In this document: positions 1 through 10,700 of the stretch, one piece after another | Layout of the letters: every line of letters begins with the position of its first letter | How positions within the stretch are numbered: the first letter of the stretch is position 1 | From: Amblyornis subalaris | Lineage: Eukaryota; Chordata; Aves; Passeriformes; Ptilonorhynchidae | Direction of reading: 5' to 3' | Length of the DNA: 64,000 bases | Assembly: GCA_018881555.1 (NCBI GenBank) | Contig: JACAXG010000014.1 | Location: 11,837,803-11,901,802, forward strand | Made by a program: the position numbers and the translations under genes | Notes under the pieces: generated by a model | Database searches by the model: none | Told to the model about the DNA's origin: nothing | The model's input: only the letters and a program-made list of their open reading frames with translations

Positions 1-1062
1 TTAGCTGCTCCTCCCATTGTGCTACTGGCCAGAAGACCTATGGAAAGAGCAAAAGCAAAAGCATGTTCCAAGAGTAGGACAAGAGCCAGGATGCGCAAGG
101 AGGATCCGACTGGGAAGTGGAAGTGGAGCCTCTGAAGGGCACTTTTTCTTCCTCCCTGCCCTTCTGATGCCTCAAAGCCAGACCCCCTTGGCTGGGACTC
201 CCTCCCTGTTAACTCTGTAGGAGCCAGTAATAGGCAGACTCACAAAGGAGACCTCCTACATGCAGCCAGCCCCTCACTAACTGTCCCTGTCCTTTTGAAG
301 CATCACTCATGACAGGGAGAAGCCAGCAGGAAGGTGGCTAATGGGCAAAAGCAAGAAAAAAGAAATCTTATCTGCCATAGCAGTGGGTGCAGAACTGAAG
401 CTCCCATGGAGACACTGGCTCACAGCACTGACTTATCTCCTCCTGACGTCAGCAGGGAAGATGCCTACACAGCTAATTTAAAGCAAATTCCGTCTTATTC
501 CAGTGTTTGTCAGATTGGCCAAGTCTCTAACCCCATGGGGCTGAGTGCTCTAAAATGCTTGTGTGAATGACTTTCAAGAATTCCCTAACAGGAAAAGCAT
601 CATGGTCCCCTTGAAACTTGCAAGGAGGAGTAAAGAGTAAAAAGGTCATTGGTATCTAAACCCACTGACTACTTTGAAATCCCACACAGAGACCTCTGTG
701 CTTCACAAATCTGTCCCAGCATATACTCAAAGGCAAGAGGGGACAACAGGAGAGGAAGAAAATAGTCTTCAGTGTTCTCTGAAATAAAAAACACGTCACC
801 TCTCTGGGCTGGCAGCCTGCTTCCTTAAGTTGAACTATAGCATGAACAGAAGAGCAAATACTAGACAGACACAAATGTACTGCAGATTAGGATTCTGCCT
901 CCACGCAAGACAGATGATCCAGGTAGAGGATACAATGTTCTTGCAAACCTACCTGGAAAACTGTGTTTCAGTCCAGGAAAACGCCAAGCCTCCGCTCCCC
1001 CACAAAAAACCCTCAACACACACAATGCAGGAAGAACAAGGTGGATACTTTTCAAAATGTTT
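1..1062. other. Downstream flank of MB21D2, nothing recognised except a MARE/CRE-like site
   Basis: This unique, moderately AT-rich sequence beyond the most distal poly(A) candidate shows no exon, RNA gene or repeat that I can recognise. The short ORFs on either strand lack good starts and familiar motifs. Confidence 0.4.
441..454. promoter_or_regulatory. CRE / CRE-type MARE-like motif
   Basis: The bases TCCTGACGTCAGCA contain a perfect palindromic CRE (TGACGTCA, 444-451) and match the 14-bp CRE-type MAF recognition element at 13 of 14 positions. It lies downstream of MB21D2. Binding is inferred from motif alone. Confidence 0.3.
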
Positions 1063-1068
1063 TTTAAT
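1063..1068 (-). terminator. Candidate distal poly(A) signal of MB21D2 (ATTAAA)
   Basis: On the gene strand an ATTAAA hexamer lies about 2.4 kb after the stop, between T-rich and A-rich runs. A long 3' UTR would be normal for this gene in vertebrates, so this is a reasonable distal candidate, but only transcript ends can decide. Confidence 0.25.
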
Positions 1069-2708
1069 TAAAACCAAAAAAAGGAGCACACACCAGAGCT
1101 TGACATGGGCTAGTCAAACTGCTGGTCACCAGGATGTTGAACTGGCATGAGGAAGGCTGTGTTTCTGCATATCTCAGGAGCACTGGCACAGACAATGGGA
1201 CTCCAGGGAGAGTACTCTGCCTGCCAGGCTACTGCTGCTTTGTGCTGAGCAGATTTCTCAGGTGGTGATTGAAAACTTCATCCTGCAGCCCAGACTCTTC
1301 TTTCAACAAACAGAAGTCCCAAAGACTGGGGAAAAAACCATTTTGACAAATCTGCATTTTCCAAGCACTTCTGGAGAGGATTCCCAGTTGTTTCTCCTGC
1401 CTCCCCCAGGCAGGTTACACAGGTTTACTTGGAGACTCATCTTTGGCAATAGCCACACAGGTAGGACCCAGTTCTGCTTCACTGAAGTCAATCCATGTCC
1501 TCCCCTGGATCAAACTGCAGCTGCACCAGGGCTCACAATCGCGAGCCAATTGTGCTTTAAAGTTAAATCCTCGTCCACTCCGTCTAGCCAGCAACTTCTG
1601 AGAGCTTCTTGTAAGTGTGTACCAGTAAATTCAGGTAAATGTGAACATCTTGGCTATAGCAATGGTGTGAAGTTTTCAAATAGGCCCAAGAGATGGAGGA
1701 GCCAAAGTTTTGTTTTAAGACATTACTTGGGCACTAGATCAGGTATTGAAACCTCCCTGCCATCTAATAAAGCAGTTGCCAAAGCTGTTGGTGTGCTGCT
1801 CCACCAGCCTGGTTTCTTTACCAGAAAGGCTGGGCTGAAAAAGTGACACATTTTTCATACACAATTTTTATGAGTTAGAATTTACTAGATATGCACCTCA
1901 TTTGTCTGTCAAATATTTAAAAAATACTTCAACCTGCTCTAATAATCACATTTTAACACATGCATCAAGTTTGGATCAGAACAGCGTCTCTGGGATAATC
2001 AGTAAGCCCAAATTGCTGATTTAAGGCCTAAATATCAGTCACTGGCCAGCCAGCCACAATAAGTCACTCTATCCTTGAACTCTTGGAAATATTTTTGGCT
2101 CAGACTAACCCTTGTTACCATACATCTTATCCTACACACAGAAGAAAAGTGTATGTGTTTTTCAAGGCTACTGTTGCACCACAAGTTTACATACAAACAC
2201 AACTTTTGCAAACATGAGACCAGAGTAAGATCTCCCATGTCCCAGGGTGAGTCAGAAAGTTCTCAGGAGTCCAGGGAATGGTAACTGCCATAAAGGATCA
2301 GGCCTAATACATGCATTAGAGAAGCAAGGTAGCTCCTTTGCTCGAGGTCTGGCTGATTCACTTTGCACATACCACTGCTTTAGCATTACATCCTTATCTA
2401 ATGGTAAACCTGTTTCAACAACATGCAATACATATTAATGCAATATGCACTGCAACACACAATACGCATCCAAAGAAATATGCCAATGCAAAACTCTGAC
2501 TGCTCACACATAGCTGGGCTAACAAGGAAGAGTCTTTTACAAAAGACAATCAAGAAATCACCTGAAACCATGAGACCTGAGGGGTCCCAAGCAATCAGCA
2601 ATATTGAGACCTAATAACAGATGCTAATTCATGAAAGAAACACAAACAGTGGGACTGAGGTAATGGCAGAGATTTCATTAGTGCAATTACATTTAAAATG
2701 GTATGTTC

Positions 2709-2714
2709 TTTAAT
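2709..2714 (-). terminator. Candidate middle poly(A) signal of MB21D2 (ATTAAA)
   Basis: TTTAAT on the + strand reads ATTAAA, the commonest variant hexamer, on the gene strand about 735 nt after the stop. The flanks are AT-rich. The motif is short and could occur by chance. Confidence 0.2.
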
Positions 2715-3291
2715 AGAATTTAAATAAGGCTTTGAATAATTACACACACTAAAACTAACATTCCATAACCTTATTCCGCATGGAAAAGCAGCAGAAACAA
2801 CCCTCTGGACTGTACAAGGTCCAATTAATGAACAATTACATTCAAAAAGTAGATCAAAACAGAAACAATTCTTTCCCCAAAAAGCTGCATCATCTTTAAA
2901 GTCAGCTTTCTCCCCTAGTGTGAGAAGTGTGAAGAACAGATGAACTGGGCTTCAGCCCAGTATATTTGGCCTTGTCAAATTACCAGTAGTGCTTTCCAAC
3001 CCAGACTCTCCTCATTTCTTTAGGGTGATGGAAGCTCATGGAAAAAGAAGTGAATTTCCGAAGCAACGAAAGGTAAGTTGTCCTTTCTCTGCGCCCAACA
3101 ATGTACATAAATTATGGAAGCTTGAAAAAAACTTCTACATTACACTGTGGCATGTGTTTACGATGCATGTCCTCCTTTAGAAACTACTCACAGACAATGG
3201 GGCAGGGTGGGTGAAAAAAATCAAAGCAGCATATGAAATAGTAATATACTGTTTCAAAATCTGCACAGTCCTGCAGAACCAGGATTTATAA

Positions 3292-3297
3292 TTTATT
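3292..3297 (-). terminator. Candidate proximal poly(A) signal of MB21D2 (AATAAA)
   Basis: TTTATT on the + strand reads AATAAA on the gene strand, about 150 nt after the stop codon. It is the first canonical hexamer downstream of the coding region. Whether it is the main site or an alternative proximal site cannot be told from sequence. Confidence 0.4.
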
Positions 3298-3447
3298 CAG
3301 ATTGTTCTCAACAGATCCAATCTACGCTGGATATGTAAAAACCAAGAGACTAAGTCATCGAGGAAAACCAAATGAAAAAACCTGCACACTGCAAGAGTTT
3401 TAAAAAACGAAACAAAATAAAACATCCCAAGAAATGTTGACGAAAGC

Positions 3448-4712
3448 TCAGAAAAATTTATCATCAATTCTGAAGTGGGGCCTTGTGACATCATCCGGAT
3501 TAATGAAGACAGAGATGGACTTCCCGGGGTTCTCAGTCACTAGCTGTTGCAACTTTTTGGCTAATCGGTCATCAGGCTGGTTGGTGTCCCCTCCGTCCGA
3601 CTGCGGGGAGGGGATGCTGGTGGTGCTGCCCCGCCGCTGGAGCTCCAGGGTGAGCCTGTTGGCTGCCTTGACGTGTTCGATGGCAGTTCGGAGGTGCTCG
3701 GCGGGGTCGGAGCGCACCGAGGACAGCTTGCGCGCGTGCAGCATGACAGTGTCTTCCGAGAGGTGCTCCAGCATGTTGCACTGCGGGATGAAGTAGTTAG
3801 GGCACATCTTGTTGACCAAGCAGTGCTGGAGATCATCAATGAGACCCAGCAGGAAATGGGCTGCGTAGTCCTCCTGGGCCAGGTAGCTGGCTGGCAGCCT
3901 GTCGCAAGCCCACAGCATCATGCTCCGCAGGTGATACGGACTAATGGCTTTGGGGCGGGACAGCAGTTTGATGATGATGGCTTTGCAGGCCTGATAGGCT
4001 TGCATGAGGCTGCTGGAGATGCACTTTTTCAGCTGCACTTCACTTCTGGNGAACGACAGCCTCCATTCATTGTCTTTCTTCCCCTTGTAGGAACACGCAG
4101 GCACTAAGTAAAACCCACTTATGACTTCCTCCTCTGTGATCTTCCCATCCCAGAAGTGGTTCTCCATCAGCCAGCTCTGTGCCACAGCTGGCCAGCCTTT
4201 GAAGGACACCACAGGGACAATGTCATACAGCATGCGGCTGCTGCCCACTCCCAAAATGATGGATATGATAGTCCCATTCTTTTCTACCTTCTCCACCTTT
4301 GGCATCCCTCGTTGAGGCTTTTTCTGGATCTCGGACAGGACAATGCTAATGGATTCATAGAACCAGTCTGCAACTTTCGTTGGGGAGAAGAAGTAATTGG
4401 TAGCTCCATTGATATGGTCCACGATTGTGCAGCAGTCCTTCCACTTGCTGATAGTTCCTTCGTCGAAGAGGCGCAGGCTCAGCCAGGAGTGGCACAGGGC
4501 CGAGTGGCGCATGTCCAGCGTGACCGGTTGGTTGCGGTCGTGCAGCTTCAGCGCGGGCACCAGCAGGGTGAAGTCCATGTCATAGTCTGTGCCTCGGGCA
4601 TAAACATTCAGCTCATCGAGGTCAATGTCCACCACACCTTCCCGCACGCCGCCTGACAGCAGCAGATACTCGTTGGCTACAGGCAGCTTCTGGTCAAGTT
4701 TCTGAACCATGC
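3448..4712 (-). CDS. MB21D2: MB21D2 exon 2, coding part (residues 71-491): Mab-21 / cGAS-like nucleotidyltransferase fold
   Basis: This terminal exon encodes residues 71-491 and ends at TGA (3448-3450). The acceptor is a good polypyrimidine tract followed by TTTTGCAG|GC. Near the N-terminus a GG pair (91-92) is followed by the acidic cluster DYDMDF (113-118), and LYDIVP supplies a further Asp (234). By family comparison with cGAS these are the nucleotide-binding Gly pair and the three metal-binding acids (D115, D117, D234). The C-terminal helical Mab-21 lobe includes Q311, the residue reported as recurrently mutated (Q311E) in human tumours, followed by a Ser/Pro/Gln-rich linker (about 433-452) and the end DDKFF. 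I see no cGAS-type zinc thumb (H-x5-CC-x6-C). One N at 4050 makes residue 292 ambiguous (NCC: Ala, Pro, Ser or Thr). Family membership is certain; enzymatic activity and product are not shown by the sequence. Confidence 0.97.
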
Positions 4713-7700
4713 CTGCAAAAGACAGAAAGAGAAATCCTTTCAAAACAGGCAAAAAGATCTGGNATACAGGATTTAACCAGGATTAAAACCCATTCCATGC
4801 CCAGCAGGGAAAAAAAAGCAACCAGAGGTATCTATCACTGTTTGTGTGACAAAAATGTACATCAGGCCCAGCACTCAGACAGCTTTTACTCTCATCTGAC
4901 TCAGGGCAGGGCCTTCCCTGCGTTCCTGGGAATATGTGAAGTCCATCCTAAACATCACACTGGGAACAACTGAATAAAGCAGAAGCCTCTGGTAAAACCC
5001 AGCAAAGCTACTTCCAGGACTAAATTTAACCTCTTAAACACCTTCTAAACCAGTTTTTCACCATATTGACACTAATTTTTATGGTATCCAAATGTTTCAC
5101 CAACATTTCAGAAAGAAAAGAGAATATTAATTGATTCATTGTTCTTATTTTCTCTCTGGTGTAGGAAAAAGCTGGACCAACATCAGGGAGTTGGTTTGTA
5201 CATGAGTGAATGAATAGCTACAAATGTTAGTTCAAGCAGGTCTAATTTTACAATCTGCTTTGCATTTACCAATGAACAAGGCAACATGAACAAAGAAAAT
5301 GCATCCTCCTCTTATGGTCAAATGGAGCAGGTTAAACGATCAGGCAATTAGAGAAACCAGCTCTGAAATTGGTTCTTCAAGCTGCAGTGGCAGAAACTAT
5401 CTGATCAGCTCCCCAGAACACAGACACGAAGACAGATTTCTATTTTCATCACCAAAACCAGACACTTCCCCTCACCCTGCACTGCCCGTACCAGTTGCAC
5501 AAAGCCGGCTTTTCACTGACTATTCTATATATACCACGATATTGTGTTCACAGAAGAGACTCTACACAGGAGCTGAGACATTAGCACCTCATTCAGTGTT
5601 CAAATTAGGCTTAAAATTGAGCTCTGCACTTCNGCTGCTCTGTAGTCTGCTCCTGCTTTCTGGGCTGTTTCACTGCTGGTGTTCGTCTTGTGGTTCCTTC
5701 CCAGCCTCAGTTCAGCCAACACACCTCAATCATGAGGGAATAAAGGCCAGTGACTCTGAATGGAGATGCTGAAGCTGCTATAGGCACTGCAAAAGGAATA
5801 GATCATTATTCCTTACAAGCACAAATGCACTAGTTTCTGTTGGCATGCATTACTGACTCCAGCTTTTGAAAGGCAATATGGTTTGTTTATATCAAGAGTG
5901 GTTCAAATGGACACCTTCCATCACAAGGAAGCCAGTCTTTGAGAGACAGCAGTGGGAATAACTAGCCAGAGGCATAACAGAATGTGCCAGAAAGCTGCCA
6001 GTCACTCTGTCAGCCCAGAAACCACAGATGGACATATTAGGAACATTTTTTACTGAAACACAAATGATCAGCACTAGTCTGAGCACCCACCCTGGCATAG
6101 TGCCAGGGACTGCAGAGCCTTTCCTGAGGAAATGCATCCCCATGGGACCACAGACACTGCCTGTACCGAGTGGATCTCCATAGTAGAGTGCAGCAGCAGC
6201 ACCCCAAGGTGCTGAGGGCTGCACTGGGCTGAGTGGCACTGCAGTGCTTTCGAGAGACTCACCTGTCCTTTCCTGCATGCTAGGACAGCAGTGAGGAAAT
6301 CCTATCTGCATGCATATAGGTAAGGCATGACCAGAGTAAAATCTAAAGCTGTGTGGACACTGATTCTCGGGAAAAGCCAAGGAGACTGCAGGAAGAGGCC
6401 TGTGTGTGAAGTAGAATGCATCTTGGAGCAATATTCAGTGTAACTGTGAAATCTCCCACGTGAAATTCCTTGTTAAATACACTCTACCTGTTTCATTCCT
6501 TCCAAGGGCACTGGACTCAGTCCATTTTGCTGCACTGAGCTGGGACGATTTTCCTGCCAGACAGGCAAGGACATAACCCTTTTCATTTCATGCAGCTTCC
6601 AGCAATAGAAGGAAATAGCTCTGAAGGAGTGCTAAGAAACTCTTCCTGCTAAATCCTGAGCTAATCCCATCCTGCGATCTCGCCACACGCTGCTGTGTTC
6701 ATCCTCAAAGGGTAATAACTAAGAAAAGCTTCTGTCAACCTCAAAAACATTTTCTCAGGCTTAAATACACAGTGAGCTATGTTACCCTCATCTATGGAGT
6801 AGCAAAGCCTTGCACAGGCTTCCCTATCCCAGAGGCCAAATAAGCAGCAGTCACTCCTTTGCTGTACCCAGAAGGGATTTTCTAATGGGTACCTAAATTG
6901 ATGTGACTTCTGCAGACTCTACTGACACACTGTCTCTGAATCTTGTCCTTGAACCAGCGAGAGCAGCCTTAGTGCTGTACACCTCTGTTGTAAGTTGAGT
7001 CCAAGACCCATGGAGTCTGCTCAATCACATCACAGGGGCAGGGATCAATTGCTTTTATTTCCAAAGATTAGAGTACTATTGCCCCTTACTGTGGGGCAGC
7101 ACAGCTATTCAGGATATGCAGGGTTCTGATGGCCCATCCTGCCTCTACACTGACCCAAAATTTTCCACTCAGGACTGTGATGTGTAGCATCTGCCACGCA
7201 GATCTGCAGATGTTACTGAGATAGGCAGACAGAATGTAACTATTCTACAGAACAAACTGTTCAAACCTATAGGATTCAATAAAGGATGTATTTCTCTAAC
7301 TGTTTTAAACTTGAAGTTCTGCACTGTGCCCTTTGCACCAAAACTTCTATCCCAGAACCTTTGACTGAAAATCATTATTTTTCTAGAAGGTAGAGATTCT
7401 CCACTATGAAATCTACTGTTGGATGAGCTGCTCTCCTTGGCCTGAAGAGATCCTTTGCCCTTAGGTGGGAGCAATAGAGTTGATAGTCTAACCTCATTTA
7501 ACCAACAGCAAGTGGGACTCAAGCTCTACCTTCTGTACACTGTCAATGTGTCACTTGGTTTTCCCTCTCCAGAACTCTAGACCTCCCAGCAGAAGAGGAA
7601 TATTGAAAAATAGTTAGGAAATGGTTACAGAAAATGACCTATCATCAATATCTCTTTACCTGGCTGCCTGCAGTTTAACTTCAAACCCTTGAGCTCTGCT

Positions 7701-10700
7701 TGGCACAGAATTTCCCCTTCAAGTCCTGAACCAGCAACATCTGCAGCTCTGCCACAGAACTAGAGAAGGAATTTTTGCTAACAGATCACAGCAGCATTGC
7801 TGATCCAACTGAAGCGGTGGAGCAGGGAGTTGAGATGAGGTCCCCTTGAGGAAAGTATATTTAGAATAGGCATAGAGTGTTCTATAAATAGCTGAGCTGG
7901 CCAAATTCAGGATTCACTAAGGCTTTAGGGGTTTGCAGTGTCTTCAAACTGGCCCCCTTACTCATAAATCTATTTAAAATGTGAAGGGATTTCAAGGAAT
8001 CCCATCAGCCAGCACTGTATGGCACACACTAACCCTGTCACAAAGCTTTCATCCCAAGTTTCTACAGCCTGTGAACGTACAACAGAAATAGGCACTCCAG
8101 CAAGCACCTAAGTGCAAGTACAAAGAAGAAAAATACCAAGATTGGTACTTGACCCAAGTACTTAATAGCACCAGTGGGCCATTTGGGCTCTCGTCTTTCC
8201 ATCTCAGTCCCAGGACCACCTGGAAGGAGGAGGCACCAGGAACTACAGATAACATAATGAAATTTATAGAAGCCCTGTGGAGTTGCCTGTAAAGACCAAA
8301 CCCAGAATTTATGCAGTCAACCACAAAAAAATTTATTTTAGCTGAAGGAGCAGCTCTCATGGTATCAAAGTAGGTTCACTGATACTTAAGAAACCTCTTG
8401 CTGCTACCAGGCAAAACATGTAATTTATAGTCATACCTGGTGTGACACTGAAAAGGTTGTTTGGCAAAGCTAAGTAAGAGACTAGTGTTCAATTACCACT
8501 TCTGTCTAAAGCACCTTAAAGCAGTTTTGTTTTCCTAGACAGGTAACTAGTTTAAGATCCTCCCAAGGTATTAAATTTGGCATCCTAACAGGTAAGTATG
8601 CTTACAAGCATGAAAAAAGGAAGGAATGTGAGAATCAGGAGCACCACCTGTAGGCCAGGCTTGCTGGTTGGTTTACTAAGTATCAATTCCGAGTAGCACA
8701 GGTGAGCGAATGAGCTCTACCAATAGAATTTCATTCCTTTGTTGTTTCTTCAGTGTCAGGAAAAAAAGGATTTATTTCTACTTCAAGCACTATGATACAA
8801 AGAGAATAAAAACAGAGAAAAGAGATTTTATTTTTATGTAACACCTACATTTGGGACACATCCTTGAATGAACTGTAACTCTGATGCAGATGACACAGAC
8901 ACTATTCTTTCCATAAAAAAAAAAAAAAAGGCAGCAGTGCAAAGATGCTGTCCATCCATTACAGAATTTCAGGTGAACTGCAGTGCGTGTTGGGATCTGC
9001 TACTATTTCATGACTAGCTTTGTGTAAATAAGGAGGAACACAAATAATTGTCTTTGAAGAAACTGAAGAAAAAAGAAACAAGAAAAAAATTACATAGAAA
9101 CTTATTTCCAACATATGCATTTTCTAATTTTGGGTTCCTTCTTGAAGCCTTACTTCCTGACACTTTAGATATGCAACCATTGCCACCAAAAGGAAACATA
9201 AGCAAAAAAAGATGCCGTTCTGTCAGTCTAACTTGGTCTCATTAAACTGAATGGGTGATGCTCAGGGCAGTCACTGAATTCAGGGAGACTTCTGCTGCAT
9301 GGGAACTAGAGAGAGGTCAAAGAGCCATGGGGTGCTCAGAAAGGCTCCACAAAGGAGAATTGCAGAACCTTGAATACAGAAGAAGCCTATCATGGGAATT
9401 TTTCTGGGAGCCAAACCAGACCCAGGCACTAGCTCTGCACTGCTCCTGTTCTCCAGCTTAGACCTCAGCGTCTGCAAAAGCCTTGATTGAGTTCCACATC
9501 AGCCTGGTGGCTGATGGAGGAGATAGTCCACACAGAGCACAGCCTTGATTTCCTCCCTTGACCCCTGCATCGCCCACTCCTCCTGCACAGCCTGCAGGGC
9601 TTCCTGCAAGCTGCTGGGACCACGACCTACTGTAAAACCCCTGTCCTCACAGACTTTCTGTGCCAGGAAGGCTTTGCAATCTGGCTCAGAAAGCTGACTT
9701 GGTCCCTCACAGACCATCTTCTTCACAATGGCTTTACACACTTCGACACATCCACAGGGACAGAAGAGAGGGAAAGGAGTACTGGACAAAAGCAGAAGTG
9801 TCCTTCTCCCAGCTTCTCTCTCTCTCACACACATCAGGAGAAAGACTACAGAATTGAGATTTTCTCTAGAGAAATCCAGTGAAACCTGAGCTGGCATTCT
9901 CATCGATATCTTCTTCCCCCTGTTCCTTCTTACTTTGCAGGTAACTTAATCTCCACAAAACAAGAGCTTTGGATGCTCATCTCCTCAATCAATAGCAATG
10001 ATGTGGTGTTGTGGCACTGATCATTGGCTGGCCCTGCATTTCAAGTGTCCCCTCTCCAAACCACTGGCTTGTGGTCTAGCAGAAGTCTCCCGTTACTTGC
10101 AGCCAGTCTTGCACACACCTGACTATTATCTTAAGCAACACTTTTTAGTAATCATATTGAAAGAAAGTGAGTGTAATGCTGCTATTATTGCACCTCCAGC
10201 ACCTGGGAAGAAAGAGAGGTGCATACCCCCATAAAAGAAAGCAGAAAATCTCCCACTGACACTAATAGGGCTGTATGTTTAAATTCCTCCATAGACCCAT
10301 CTGAGGCCCTGGGCAAGTGAACTCCCACACAGGGAAGGTCTCCAGAGGGGTTCCAGGAAGCAATCACATCTCTAAGGAGACCAGAAGCACTGGAAATTGC
10401 TTTTGATTCAATAAATCTGATTTGCCCTCTTTCAGCACTTCCGGCAGGAAGCAGCCCAGAGCAGTGTAGGGAAGCTGTGACACTGCATGCCCCAGCTCCA
10501 GGCATGTTTTCTGGGATATGCAGAAATGTGACACTGGGAAACTAACCACACTTTGCAGGGATGTAGAACCTGAGCTCAGGATCTAAGCCAAGCTGTGTCC
10601 ACCCAGGTTTGCAGGGAGCTGACATACCTCCTGTTGAATGCAGGGGTGGTGTCTATTAATTTCACTAGAATGGACAAAAACCACTATTCTGGATGTATGC

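Larger units (their letters stand above)
1063..3447 (-). other. MB21D2: Probable MB21D2 3' UTR (extent uncertain)
   Basis: Sequence downstream of the MB21D2 stop is AT-rich and contains no exon that I recognise. Three poly(A) signal candidates occur in the sense direction: AATAAA at 3292-3297, ATTAAA at 2709-2714, and ATTAAA at 1063-1068. Depending on which is used, the 3' UTR would be about 0.15, 0.75 or 2.4 kb. A perfect 7-bp hairpin with a 2-base loop lies at 2945-2960. A 194-codon ORF on the opposite strand (1262-1846) starts at a GTG, has no internal ATG and resembles nothing known to me, so I do not call it a gene. Confidence 0.45.

Noticed and set aside
1262..1846. 194-codon + strand ORF in the probable 3' UTR
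   Set aside because: It begins with GTG, has no internal ATG and no recognisable motif; its length is near chance expectation for this much sequence.
3673..4656. Open frames on the + strand (144 and 166 codons) opposite MB21D2 exon 2
   Set aside because: They are antisense shadows of a strongly conserved exon with biased codon use; neither resembles a protein family.
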